From: Tamlana sp038148895
GTDB taxonomy: Bacteria > Bacteroidota > Bacteroidia > Flavobacteriales > Flavobacteriaceae
Length of the DNA stretch: 64,000 bases
Direction: 5' to 3' (one strand)
Assembly: GCA_038148895.1 (NCBI GenBank)
Contig: JBBVGQ010000002.1
A program made the position numbers and the translations under genes. How positions within the stretch are numbered: the first letter of the stretch is position 1; every line of letters starts with the position of its first letter. Below are positions 1-9,378 of this stretch, piece after piece. The notes below the pieces were generated by a model. It saw only the letters and a list, made by a program, of their open reading frames with translations. It did no database searches and was not told the DNA's origin.

Positions 1-1
1 A

Positions 2-679
2 AAACCACGAGGTTATTTCCGTCAATCACTTTGGAGCAATAAGCCAATGATTTACGTTGGAACTTATCCTATTCGTAATAGAAATAGAAGAAGATTGTCA
101 ATTGATGCTTGGCCAGTTTGGAGTTATGAAAGCAATCAAACCATTCGTGTGGTTTGTTATACCAATGTGTCAAAAGCGCACCTTGAATTAAACGGAAAAA
201 TAGTTGGTGAAGAAAAGGTATATGATAATGAAACAGGTATTATTTTTTGGGACATTCCTTTCCAATCTGGAAAACTGGAGGCTGTGGGTCTATCTGAAAA
301 AAATGATGAGTTGAGCAGATATACCATTGAAACGCCAAAAACGCCTTATGCCCTAGAGGCAAGAATTGAAAATGATAAAAAAGTCATTAGCAAAAACAGC
401 GAAACCATTTTAGTCCGCATTGAATTAGTTGATGAACATGGCGTTTTGGCTAACCTTTCGGAAAATGAAATTACTTGCAACATAGAAGGTCCAGCAAAAC
501 TTTTAGGGATGGAAGCTGGCAATAATCAGGATATGTCTGATTATACCGATAACACCCAAGCGGCTTTTCGCGGAAAAATTTTGGCTTACATACAGGCTAC
601 GGGAGATTCAGGAAACGTAAAGGTTACCTTTTCAAGCCCGTTATTAAAGCCCGTGGAAATAAATTTTGAAACAAAATAA
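2..679 (+). CDS. GH2 glycosidase (beta-galactosidase-like), C-terminal fragment cut by the window edge
   Basis: The frame is open from base 2 to the stop at 677-679, so the gene begins left of the window and the ATG at 47 is internal. About 225 residues are visible. The segment PRGYFRQSLWSNKPM is of the kind that follows the catalytic barrel in GH2 beta-galactosidases. The part with LELNGKIVGEEKV matches the Ig-like C-terminal region of the complete GH2 encoded at 6922 (LYLNGEYVGEKNT), and both end in a beta-rich domain containing GPAKLLGMEAGN or GPGVIVGVDNAN. No catalytic residue is in view, so the substrate cannot be judged. The next gene starts 11 bases downstream, which indicates co-transcription. 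Confidence 0.8.
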   Translation, partial: KPRGYFRQSLWSNKPMIYVGTYPIRNRNRRRLSIDAWPVWSYESNQTIRVVCYTNVSKAHLELNGKIVGEEKVYDNETGIIFWDIPFQSGKLEAVGLSEKNDELSRYTIETPKTPYALEARIENDKKVISKNSETILVRIELVDEHGVLANLSENEITCNIEGPAKLLGMEAGNNQDMSDYTDNTQAAFRGKILAYIQATGDSGNVKVTFSSPLLKPVEINFETK

Positions 680-690
680 AACTAAATAAG

Positions 691-2841
691 ATGAAAAAAA
701 TTAACCGACTAAACTTAAACCTTTTTGCGCTATGCGTTTTGGCGTTCATGGTGTTTTCGTGCAAGACACAAGAAAAGTACACCACTTATTTATTCACTTA
801 TTTTACAGGAAATAGCCAAGATGAAGAAGCCATTCGTTATGCTTTAAGTAGCGATGGATATAATTATTATGCGCTTAATGGGAATCAACCCATTATCGAC
901 TCTAAGGAAATTAGTTCAACTGGAGGTGTTAGGGATCCACATATTCTAAGGGGGGCTGATGATAAAACATTTTATATGGTGGTTACCGATATGGTTTCTG
1001 CCAATGGGTGGAGTTCTAACAGAGCGATGGTGCTCATGAAATCAACCGATTTGATTAATTGGACGCATTCAGTGGTTAATATTCCTAATACCTATCCAGA
1101 AGAATTTGGCGATGTAGTGCGCGTTTGGGCACCACAAACCATTTATGATGATAAAACCGACCAGTATATGATTTATTGGTCAATGTTGGGAGCTCAAGGC
1201 CCGGATATTATTTACTATGCTTATGCAAACAAAGATTTTACAGGGTTGGCAACAGTACCAAAACAATTGTTTTTCAGTCCGTCTAATAGCGCCTGCATAG
1301 ATGGGGACATTATATATAAAGATGGAAAATACAATCTGTTCTTCAAAAATGAAAGTCATGGAGGAGGCATTAGAAAAGCAGTTTCAGATAAATTAACTGA
1401 AGGATATGAACAACAAGAAGGGTTTTACGACCAAACAGATGCAGCTGTTGAAGGATCTGGAATTTTTAAACTGATAGATTCTGATGAATATATTTTGATG
1501 TACGACATGTACACCTCAGGCACTTATCAGTTTACAAAATCAAAAGATCTAGAAAACTTTACTGTGGTTGATGATGCTATATCAATGAATTTTCATCCAA
1601 GACATGGTACGGTAATCAGAATTACAGAAACAGAAAAACAAAGACTGTTGAACAAATGGGGAACAATTGATGCTTCGTCGTTCACAGGTTTTAATTCACC
1701 AAACATCAAAGAAAATAATGTGATTATTGATGATGAAGAAGAAACCATCAATATTCCGGTTATTCCAAACACAGACTTAGTAAGCTTCGATCCCGAAATG
1801 ACACTGGTGGCATGGGCTTCAGTTTCAAAATCAGGTCCTCAAGATTTTTCTAATGGTACGGTAGAATATACCATTTCATCTGGCGACAAGCAAAAAACAT
1901 ACAAAGTTACCATTGTTCAAGAAAACAATCCGACTTTAGTGGGTTATTATGCCGACCCAGAAATTATCTATTCCGAAAAGAATAAAAAGTATTATATCTA
2001 TCCAACAAGCGATGGTTTTCATGGTTGGTCTGGAACGTATTTCAAAACCTTTTCATCTGATGATTTGGTAAACTGGAAAGATGAGGGCGTTATTTTGGAC
2101 CTGAAAAAGGACGTTTCTTGGGCAGACCGAAATGCATGGGCACCATGTGCCATTGAGAAAAAAATAAATGGTGCGTTTAAATATTTTTACTACTTCACAG
2201 CAGCACAAAAAATTGGTGTTGCCGTTGCTGATGACCCTGCGGGTCCTTTTGTGGATTCAGGAAAACCAATTATAGGGAAAAAACCAGAAGGCATTAATAG
2301 AGGGCAAGAAATAGACCCTGATATTTTTACCGACCCGGTTTCTGGCAAAAGCTATCTGTATTGGGGCAATGGTTACATGGGTGTTGTTGAGCTGAACGAC
2401 GATATGGTATCGGTTAAAGAAAATAGCTTTAAAAGATTAAATCCGGACGGAACGTTTAGGGAGGGAACTGAAGTGTTCTATAGAAACGGAACCTATTATT
2501 TCCTATGGTCTGAGGACGATACCCGAAGCCCAAATTACCGAGTGCGTTACGCCACTTCAGATTCACCAACAGGCTCGTTTAATATCCCAGAGAATAATTT
2601 GATTTTGGAAAAAAGACCGGAAGAAGGTATTTATGGCACGGGTCATAACAGTGTTATTCAAGTACCAAATAAAGATGAATGGTACATCGTTTACCATCGT
2701 TTTACACGTCCAAAAGGTATTAAAATGGGGGGTAATGCAGGTTTCCACAGAGAAGTTTGTATCGATAGGATGGAATTTAACGAAGATGGCAGCATAAAGC
2801 CAGTTACCCCAACAGTGTCCGGAATTCAACCTTTAAATTAA
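691..2841 (+). CDS. Lipoprotein with two tandem GH43 modules
   Basis: The 716-residue protein has a lipoprotein signal ending FMVFSC (lipid-attached Cys near residue 24), so it should be membrane-anchored in the periplasm or on the surface. Two five-bladed-propeller GH43 modules follow. The first (about 30-340) has a GVRDPHIL base-type motif and an EGSGIF acid-type motif. The second (about 410-710) has YYADPEII (base), DPDIF (pKa-modulating Asp) and REGTEVFYRNG (acid). About 70 beta-rich residues containing SGPQDFSNGTV link them. GH43 enzymes are exo-acting arabinofuranosidases, xylosidases or galactosidases; the subfamily cannot be assigned by eye. The same tandem arrangement recurs in the secreted protein on the minus strand at 13607-17203, so the two are paralogues. 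It lies in a tight forward gene cluster, 5 bases before the next gene. Confidence 0.88.
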   Translation: MKKINRLNLNLFALCVLAFMVFSCKTQEKYTTYLFTYFTGNSQDEEAIRYALSSDGYNYYALNGNQPIIDSKEISSTGGVRDPHILRGADDKTFYMVVTDMVSANGWSSNRAMVLMKSTDLINWTHSVVNIPNTYPEEFGDVVRVWAPQTIYDDKTDQYMIYWSMLGAQGPDIIYYAYANKDFTGLATVPKQLFFSPSNSACIDGDIIYKDGKYNLFFKNESHGGGIRKAVSDKLTEGYEQQEGFYDQTDAAVEGSGIFKLIDSDEYILMYDMYTSGTYQFTKSKDLENFTVVDDAISMNFHPRHGTVIRITETEKQRLLNKWGTIDASSFTGFNSPNIKENNVIIDDEEETINIPVIPNTDLVSFDPEMTLVAWASVSKSGPQDFSNGTVEYTISSGDKQKTYKVTIVQENNPTLVGYYADPEIIYSEKNKKYYIYPTSDGFHGWSGTYFKTFSSDDLVNWKDEGVILDLKKDVSWADRNAWAPCAIEKKINGAFKYFYYFTAAQKIGVAVADDPAGPFVDSGKPIIGKKPEGINRGQEIDPDIFTDPVSGKSYLYWGNGYMGVVELNDDMVSVKENSFKRLNPDGTFREGTEVFYRNGTYYFLWSEDDTRSPNYRVRYATSDSPTGSFNIPENNLILEKRPEEGIYGTGHNSVIQVPNKDEWYIVYHRFTRPKGIKMGGNAGFHREVCIDRMEFNEDGSIKPVTPTVSGIQPLN

Positions 2842-2846
2842 TATTA

Positions 2847-3920
2847 ATGTTAATTCAAAGGCACATATTTGGTTTGGCTTTAGTCATTCTATTCGGTTCT
2901 TTTTTTGGCTGTAAATCTAAAAAAGATACTACAACAGCACAGGAAGATTTAAGTGCTTACCTCATGGTGTATTTTAAGGATGACGACCATAGTTTGCACT
3001 TGGCTTTAAGTACAGATGGAAAAAGCTTCGCAGATATAAATAAAGGAAAGGCTATAGTGGCAGGAGACACCATTGCAAGCCAAAAAGGGATTCGCGACCC
3101 TCATATTTCGCGTGACCCAGATGGTGCTTTTTATGTGGTTATGACCGACCTTCATATTTTTGGAAAGGAAAAAGGCTATCGAGATACCCAATGGGAGCGA
3201 CCTGGTGAAAAGTACGATTGGGGTAACAATAGAGGTTTTGTACTCATGAAATCGTATGATTTAATTAACTGGACGCACAGTAATTTTCTTTTTGACGAAG
3301 CTTTTGAAGGATTTGAAGACATTGGTTGTGCTTGGGCGCCTCAAGCTATTTACGATCCACAGGAAGATAAGATGATGGTATATTTTACCATGCGTATGGG
3401 GCACGGGCTTACTAAATTGTACTACGCTTATGCCAATAAAGAATTCTCGGAATTAATTACAAAACCAAAACTTTTGTTTGAATATCCAGATGAGACCATT
3501 CAACTTTTGGATGCCGATATTACACTAATGCCAGATGGCCGTTACTGTATGATGTATGTGGCCCAAGAGCGACCAATAGGAGTGAAAATGGCGGTTTCAA
3601 ACTATATTAATAAAGGTTATGAATATATTCCAGACTGGATAGATAAGGAGCCGGGCTCTTGCGAAGCGCCCAATGTTTGGAAACGATTGGATAGCGATAA
3701 ATGGATCCTTATGTATGACATTTATAGTATCAGTCCGCACAATTTTGGTTTTGTAGAAACTACCGATTTTAAAACCTTTAAGGAGATTGGTCATTTTAAT
3801 GAAAGTGAAATGAAAACAACAAATTTCACGTCGCCGAAGCACGGTGCAGTAATACATTTAACCAAAACCGAAGCTTTACGCTTGGCGAATCATTGGAATT
3901 TCGACTTAAAACTGAACTAA
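2847..3920 (+). CDS. GH43 glycosidase, lipoprotein, single module
   Basis: The 357-residue protein has a lipoprotein signal (ILFGSFFGC, Cys near 22) and a single GH43 module. It shows GIRDPHIS (putative base Asp), an insertion near residues 105-130, WAPQAIYDP, and CEAPNVW carrying the putative acid Glu. It is related to the first module of the preceding gene (shared YANKEF and GAVIHLTKTEA-like ending). Expected role: exo-removal of arabinose, xylose or galactose from oligosaccharides in the periplasm or at the surface. Spacing is 5 bases to the upstream gene and 3 bases to the downstream gene, so it sits inside one operon. The exact specificity is unknown. Confidence 0.85.
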   Translation: MLIQRHIFGLALVILFGSFFGCKSKKDTTTAQEDLSAYLMVYFKDDDHSLHLALSTDGKSFADINKGKAIVAGDTIASQKGIRDPHISRDPDGAFYVVMTDLHIFGKEKGYRDTQWERPGEKYDWGNNRGFVLMKSYDLINWTHSNFLFDEAFEGFEDIGCAWAPQAIYDPQEDKMMVYFTMRMGHGLTKLYYAYANKEFSELITKPKLLFEYPDETIQLLDADITLMPDGRYCMMYVAQERPIGVKMAVSNYINKGYEYIPDWIDKEPGSCEAPNVWKRLDSDKWILMYDIYSISPHNFGFVETTDFKTFKEIGHFNESEMKTTNFTSPKHGAVIHLTKTEALRLANHWNFDLKLN

Positions 3921-3923
3921 ATA

Positions 3924-4925
3924 ATGAATTTTAAAAGAACGACCTTAGTAGCTTTTTTTTCGATTGTAGCCACTACAATTAATGTACAGGCACAAAATTC
4001 AGAGCAGGGTAAAAGCAAAATCATTTATTCATGGGAAGCAAATGGCAACCCAGTTGTTACCCATAAATATACTGCTGATGCTGCAGCTCTAGTACACAAT
4101 GATACTTTGTTCATTTATACAGGAGAAGATTTTGAGGGTGGTCAAAAATGGTATAGCATGCTAAAGTGGTGCGTGTTTGCTACAACCGACATGAAAAAAT
4201 TTTGGGAATACGAAACGCCATTAAAAGCCACAGATTTTTCTTGGGGTGAAACCAAGGCAGCTTGGGCAAGTCAAGTGATTGAGCGTAACGGAAAATTTTA
4301 CTGGTACAACAGCTCACAAACTACGGGCATTGGTGTTGCAGTTTCAGATAGGCCAGAAGGCCCCTATAAAGACGCTATAGGAAAACCATTATTCACTAAT
4401 GAAGATAGCTTCGGAAAAGACCACAGTTGGCGTACTATAGACCCAACGGTATTTATTGATGATGATGGCCAAGCTTGGATTTACTGGGGAAATGGAGCTT
4501 GTTGGGCGGCAAAATTGAATGATGACATGATTTCTTATGACAAAGCGTATGGTATAAAAATGATAGACATACAAGGGGAAATGGAATTTCCATACACTGA
4601 AGCCCCATGGATTCAAAAAAAGGATGACAAGTATTTATTGTCGTTTGCTATTGGGTTTCCAGAACGTATAGCTTATGCCATGGGAGATAATCCTGAAGGA
4701 CCTTTTGTTTATAAAGGGATCATCAATGAAATTGCTGGAAACAGTAATACCAATCATCAAGCTATAATTGATTTTAAGGGAGAATCGTATTTCATATATC
4801 ACAATGGGGGCATTCAAGCGGATGGAAATAGCTACAGTCGGTCTATCTGCATCGACAAGATGGAATACAATCCAGATGGAACCATTAAACCTATAATAAT
4901 GACCACTAAGGGTGTTCAAGATTAG
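3924..4925 (+). CDS. GH43 glycosidase, exported by signal peptidase I
   Basis: The 333-residue protein has a cleavable signal (TTINVQAQN) without a lipobox Cys, unlike its two upstream neighbours. The mature part is one GH43 propeller: HKYTADAAAL (base Asp), RTIDPTVFIDDDG (pKa-modulating Asp), FPYTEAPWI (acid Glu) and a C-terminal strand with CIDKMEYNPDGTI, typical of GH43 arabinosidases and xylosidases. It belongs to a different GH43 subgroup from the tandem-module proteins, because the N-terminal motif is TADAA rather than RDPHI. It likely acts in the periplasm on oligosaccharides imported by the locus. It sits 3 bases after the preceding gene and 12 before the GH27 gene. Confidence 0.86.
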   Translation: MNFKRTTLVAFFSIVATTINVQAQNSEQGKSKIIYSWEANGNPVVTHKYTADAAALVHNDTLFIYTGEDFEGGQKWYSMLKWCVFATTDMKKFWEYETPLKATDFSWGETKAAWASQVIERNGKFYWYNSSQTTGIGVAVSDRPEGPYKDAIGKPLFTNEDSFGKDHSWRTIDPTVFIDDDGQAWIYWGNGACWAAKLNDDMISYDKAYGIKMIDIQGEMEFPYTEAPWIQKKDDKYLLSFAIGFPERIAYAMGDNPEGPFVYKGIINEIAGNSNTNHQAIIDFKGESYFIYHNGGIQADGNSYSRSICIDKMEYNPDGTIKPIIMTTKGVQD

Positions 4926-4937
4926 GTTCAGAATCAA

Positions 4938-6326
4938 ATGAAACTATTAACCAACATATTTAGGATATTAGCCTTAGTAGTGCTTTTGTCGGGTTGCAAT
5001 GGAAAGGCCAAGGATTTGGCTTTAGCAATAGATAAAGAATCCGATTTTAAACAATGGGCGCAAACACCTCCTATGGGTTGGAACAGTTGGGATTGTTACG
5101 GCCCAACGGTTAGGGAGCATGAAATCATGTCTAACGCCGACTATATGGCAGAGCATTTAAAGGACTTTGGCTGGGAATATGTTGTTGTAGACATCAGGTG
5201 GTTTGTAGAAAATCCAAAATCCCATGGGTATAACCAAAAAGACCCCATTTATGTGGTTGATGAATACGGAAGATACATGCCAGCTACAAACCGTTTTCTT
5301 TCCGCAGAAGATGGCAATGGGTTTAAAGTTTTGGCAGATTATGTACATGGAAAGGGTTTAAAGTTTGGCATTCACATCATGCGCGGAATTCCAAAATATG
5401 CCGTTGAAAATAAACTGCCAATTAAAGGAACGAATCGCATTACAGCAGACCAAATTTATTCAACAGAAAATCAGTGCAAATGGCTTAAGGATAATTATTC
5501 TATAAATACCAATAAACCAGGGGCGCAAGAATACTACAATTCCATTTTTGAATTATACGCCGATTGGGGTGTCGACTTTATTAAAATAGATGACTTATCT
5601 GCGCCAATTTATCATAAGGAAGAAATTGAACTCATTAGAAACGCCATTGCCCGTTGTGGTCGCCATATTGTATTAAGCACATCTCCTGGCGAAACTCCCG
5701 TTGATGCAGGTTCCCACGTAAGTGAGCATGCCAATATGTGGCGCATGGTCAATGATGTTTGGGATAGCTGGTCACACATAAAGCACTTAATGGAAGTAAG
5801 TCAAGATTGGTATGAGCACATCAAACCAGGTACTTGGCCAGATTGCGATATGATTCCTTTGGGGAGACTCTCAATACGGGGCGAAGTTGGTGATGACAGA
5901 ATGGCTAACTTAACCAAAGCAGAACAATATACCTTAATGAGCTTTTTCACCATTTTTAAATCTCCTTTAATGTTTGGCGGTGATTTACCAAGTAACGATG
6001 ATTTTACTTTGTCGCTTCTTACCAATAAAGAGGTATTAAAAATGCATGCTGAAAGTACGGATGTTCGTCAGTTATATTTCAATGATGATAAATTGGCCAT
6101 TACCTCTAAAAACATAGAAGAGGGTATAACTTATTTAGCTTTATTTAATGTTTCAGATGAATTATCTCAAGATGTAGACGCAAAACTTTCAGAATTGGGA
6201 GTAGAGGGAAAGGTTAAAATCACAAACCTTTGGACAGGAGCATTGGTTGGTGAATTTGAAGGTGAATTTATCCAAAATTTGAAACCACATACTTCAGGTT
6301 TGTTCAAAATTGAAATGGTAAAATAA
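4938..6326 (+). CDS. GH27 glycosidase, lipoprotein (alpha-galactosidase or beta-L-arabinopyranosidase type)
   Basis: The 462-residue protein has a lipobox (VLLSGCNG). The GH27 barrel starts with TPPMGWNSWDCYG and carries DFIKIDD, whose Asp218 fits the family nucleophile; the acid/base Asp should lie in MWRMVNDVWD. A short C-terminal beta domain ends the protein. GH27 covers alpha-galactosidases, alpha-N-acetylgalactosaminidases and beta-L-arabinopyranosidases; which one applies is not visible. A close paralogue with an extra carbohydrate-binding module is encoded at 39059-40897 (same TPPMGWNSWDC and EYVVVDIRW segments). It is the last glycosidase of the first tight gene cluster. Confidence 0.87.
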   Translation: MKLLTNIFRILALVVLLSGCNGKAKDLALAIDKESDFKQWAQTPPMGWNSWDCYGPTVREHEIMSNADYMAEHLKDFGWEYVVVDIRWFVENPKSHGYNQKDPIYVVDEYGRYMPATNRFLSAEDGNGFKVLADYVHGKGLKFGIHIMRGIPKYAVENKLPIKGTNRITADQIYSTENQCKWLKDNYSINTNKPGAQEYYNSIFELYADWGVDFIKIDDLSAPIYHKEEIELIRNAIARCGRHIVLSTSPGETPVDAGSHVSEHANMWRMVNDVWDSWSHIKHLMEVSQDWYEHIKPGTWPDCDMIPLGRLSIRGEVGDDRMANLTKAEQYTLMSFFTIFKSPLMFGGDLPSNDDFTLSLLTNKEVLKMHAESTDVRQLYFNDDKLAITSKNIEEGITYLALFNVSDELSQDVDAKLSELGVEGKVKITNLWTGALVGEFEGEFIQNLKPHTSGLFKIEMVK

Positions 6327-6376
6327 TGTTTCTTACAAACCAGCTAAGTTTTGAATTAATTGTATAAAAGCAAAAA

Positions 6377-6916
6377 ATGAAAACCATTCTACAAGTTATA
6401 TTAAGCATTTTATTTATTGTTTTTTCTTTCTCTTGTTCAAACAATAAGGAAATTGCAGCAAAACAAAAAGCAGAACAACCCCAGAAAAATTTATTAAATA
6501 ATAAAGAGGAAATAAATTCTGCATTAAGACATTTCGCTTATTTTCATAAGGACTCATTGATTAGGTTGGAAGCGGTAAAAAAACTCATTGATGAAGAGGT
6601 TTTAAAGCATGTTGCATATTTTGACTCGAATGTTTCAGTAAGAACATTGGCAACCAATAAAATAAATAATGAAGAATATCTTAAGCAGGTTGCATATTTT
6701 GATGATAATGAATCTGTGAGATGTGTCGCTGTAAATAAAATAAGTTCGGAATCTTATCTAAAACATATCGCTTATTTTGATGAATCGCCAAGAGTGAGGC
6801 AATTGGCAGTAAGCAAAATACAATCTGCAAATATTCTTTCACATGTTATAAAATTTGATAAAGATTTAGATGTAAGGAAAACTGCAATTAATATGTTGTC
6901 AAATCTAAAAACATAA
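6377..6916 (+). CDS. Small lipoprotein built of five 26-residue HEAT/LRV-like repeats, function unknown
   Basis: The 179-residue protein has a lipobox (FSFSCSNN). After a 30-residue linker the rest is five consecutive, gap-free 26-residue repeats with the pattern L-x-H-h-A-Y-F-D-x(5)-V-R-x-x-A-h-x-K-I (h hydrophobic); the last is slightly degenerate (HVIKFD). The VR and A-h-x-K-I positions resemble HEAT or LRV-type helical repeats, so a small alpha-solenoid on the membrane is expected, probably for protein-protein contact. No enzymatic residues are seen. It lies 50 bases after the GH27 gene and 5 bases before the GH2 gene, so it is transcribed with glycosidases. I do not know a described function for this type of protein in such loci. 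Confidence 0.75.
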   Translation: MKTILQVILSILFIVFSFSCSNNKEIAAKQKAEQPQKNLLNNKEEINSALRHFAYFHKDSLIRLEAVKKLIDEEVLKHVAYFDSNVSVRTLATNKINNEEYLKQVAYFDDNESVRCVAVNKISSESYLKHIAYFDESPRVRQLAVSKIQSANILSHVIKFDKDLDVRKTAINMLSNLKT

Positions 6917-6921
6917 ATAAA

Positions 6922-9354
6922 ATGCTTCGTTCAAAACTCTTAATTCTATTCGTTTCACTTGTTGCTTTTGGTTGCAATTCTGTAAAAGAAGAAACAAAGC
7001 CAGAAAGAAAGCAGTTGTTCAATTACGATTGGAAATTTAATCTTGGGGATACCTCCGAGGGCAGAACGGCAAATTTTGACGATTCCAGTTGGAGAACCCT
7101 AGATTTGCCTCATGATTGGAGCATTGAAGGTAAATCGGAAATTGAAAATCCATCAGGTGGCGATGGTGGATATTTCCCTATGGGAAAAGGCTGGTATAGA
7201 AAGACATTTCATGCAGCCAATGATTGGAAAGGTAAAAAGATATCCATTTATTTTGAAGGGGTTTACATGAACGCTGAAGTATTCATCAATGGAAAATCTA
7301 TTGGAATCCAACCTTATGGTTACACCTCATTTAGCTTCGATTTAACGTCGCATTTAGAGTTTGGTAAAGACAATATCTTGACCGTTAAAGTAGATAATTC
7401 ACTACAAAAAAATTGCCGTTGGTACAGCGGTTCCGGCATTTACCGCAATGTTTGGTTGAAAATTACAAATCAGGTTCATGTTGAAGATTGGGGAATTGCC
7501 ATTACCATACCAGAGGTTTCAAAAGAAAAAGCTACTGTTCAGGTAAAAGCAAATGTTAAGAATGAATCTGATAAACCTGAATTGGTGAAGTTACAGGTTA
7601 CCGTCCGTAATCCAGAAGGCAGAAGGATTGCACTTCCTGAAATGGACTATACCATTCAGGCAAATAGCGAATTTGAATTCGATTACGAAATTGAGGTAGA
7701 TAACCCTAATTTATGGTCTCCAGAATCGCCAAGTTTGTATCAAGCTGAATTTCTCTTGAGAACTGAGGAAAATGAGGTTCTTGATGAATTGACAAAAACA
7801 TTCGGTATCAGAAGCATTGAATTTTCAGCGGAAAATGGTTTTGTTCTAAATGGTGAAAAAGTACTTTTAAATGGAGGTTGCGTACACCACGATAATGGTT
7901 GTTTGGGTGCAGCGGGTTATGATAGAGCAGAGGTGAGAAAAGTAGAATTGATGAAAGCGGCTGGTTTTAATGCCTTGAGAACCTCACACAACCCACCTTC
8001 AGAAGCTTTTTTAAACGCTTGTGATAGTTTAGGTATGTTAGTGGTTGATGAGGCTTTTGATGGATGGCGTGAAATGAAAACCACCATTACACCAATAACT
8101 CATGATTATTCAACATTATTTGATGATTGGTGGAAGTATGACTTGCAATCTATGGTGTTGCGTGATAGAAACCACCCGTCAATCATTATGTGGAGCATTG
8201 GTAACGAAATCATTGAGCGTACCAAGCCAGAAGCTGTTGAAACAGCAAAAATGCTATCTGATGCGGTGAAAGAAATTGATACGACACGTCCAGTAACGTC
8301 TGCCATGACCACTTGGGGCCAAGGTTGGGATATTTTCGACCCGCTTATGGCTGCGCACGACGTGGCTGGGTATAACTACCAATTACAGGAAGCGGAATCT
8401 GACCACGAAAGAGTGCCTTCAAGAATTATTGTGAATACAGAATCTTATCCTAAAAGTGCATTTTTTATCTGGAATTTGGTTCAAAAAAACAATTACATCA
8501 TCGGTGATTTTGTATGGACGGCTATGGATTATTTAGGAGAATCGGGCATTGGGAGATACTATTACCCTGGAGAACCCGATGGCGAGCATTGGATGGTAGA
8601 TTTGTATCCTTGGCATGGCGCCTATTGTGGCGATGTTGATTTAATAGGTTGGCGTAAACCTATTTCGCATTACAGAAGCATGCTGTATAATGATAACGAA
8701 AAACTTTACATGGCGGTTAGAGAGCCAAATCCTGAAATAGGTGAGATTAAAACCACCATGTGGGCGGTATGGCCAACTTGGGAAAGCTGGACATGGCCAA
8801 ATCAAGAAGGTAAAGACATAGAAGTTGAGGTGTACTCCAAATATCCAAAAGTACGTTTGTATTTAAATGGAGAGTATGTGGGTGAAAAAAACACCACGGT
8901 TGCAGAAGAATTTAAAGCCACATTTACGTTGCCTTATAAAGTTGGAGAATTAAAAGCGGTTGGGGTTAGTGAAGAAGGCAAAGAGGTTGAGAGCACTTTA
9001 TTGAAAACAGCAGGAGAAGCTACTAAAATTAAACTGAATGCAGACCGTCAAACCATAAAATCAGATGCACAGGATTTGGTTTACGTAACAGTAGAAATCA
9101 CCGATAAAGATGGAATCCTTAACCCAAATGCATCAAACAGACTTCAATTTAATGTTACTGGTCCTGGGGTAATTGTTGGGGTCGACAATGCCAATTTAAA
9201 AGATACTGATTTATATGTTTCCAATATCCGAAAAGCTTGGAACGGACGGGCAATGGTGGTTATTAAAAGCATGAGGGAAGCTGGCGATATTAATTTGGAA
9301 GTTATCGCTGATGGCTTTCAAACCGAAAACTTAAAGATTAAAACCATAAACTAA
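6922..9354 (+). CDS. GH2 beta-galactosidase-type glycosidase, lipoprotein
   Basis: The 810-residue protein has a lipobox (LVAFGCNS). Domains in order: N-terminal jelly-roll (about 30-190, LPHDWSIEG), Ig-like domain (190-300), TIM barrel (300-600), and two C-terminal beta domains. The acid/base Glu429 lies in WSIGNEI and the nucleophile Glu507 in VNTESYP, both as expected for GH2. Family activity is retaining beta-galactosidase, beta-glucuronidase or beta-mannosidase; the GGCVHHDNG loop and length fit a beta-galactosidase of the short class with Ig-like tail. Sequence similarity in the tail to the truncated gene at base 2 suggests a second GH2 of the same kind. It follows the repeat lipoprotein by 5 bases. 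Confidence 0.88.
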   Translation: MLRSKLLILFVSLVAFGCNSVKEETKPERKQLFNYDWKFNLGDTSEGRTANFDDSSWRTLDLPHDWSIEGKSEIENPSGGDGGYFPMGKGWYRKTFHAANDWKGKKISIYFEGVYMNAEVFINGKSIGIQPYGYTSFSFDLTSHLEFGKDNILTVKVDNSLQKNCRWYSGSGIYRNVWLKITNQVHVEDWGIAITIPEVSKEKATVQVKANVKNESDKPELVKLQVTVRNPEGRRIALPEMDYTIQANSEFEFDYEIEVDNPNLWSPESPSLYQAEFLLRTEENEVLDELTKTFGIRSIEFSAENGFVLNGEKVLLNGGCVHHDNGCLGAAGYDRAEVRKVELMKAAGFNALRTSHNPPSEAFLNACDSLGMLVVDEAFDGWREMKTTITPITHDYSTLFDDWWKYDLQSMVLRDRNHPSIIMWSIGNEIIERTKPEAVETAKMLSDAVKEIDTTRPVTSAMTTWGQGWDIFDPLMAAHDVAGYNYQLQEAESDHERVPSRIIVNTESYPKSAFFIWNLVQKNNYIIGDFVWTAMDYLGESGIGRYYYPGEPDGEHWMVDLYPWHGAYCGDVDLIGWRKPISHYRSMLYNDNEKLYMAVREPNPEIGEIKTTMWAVWPTWESWTWPNQEGKDIEVEVYSKYPKVRLYLNGEYVGEKNTTVAEEFKATFTLPYKVGELKAVGVSEEGKEVESTLLKTAGEATKIKLNADRQTIKSDAQDLVYVTVEITDKDGILNPNASNRLQFNVTGPGVIVGVDNANLKDTDLYVSNIRKAWNGRAMVVIKSMREAGDINLEVIADGFQTENLKIKTIN

Positions 9355-9378
9355 AATACAAACTAAAACAATTTAACT

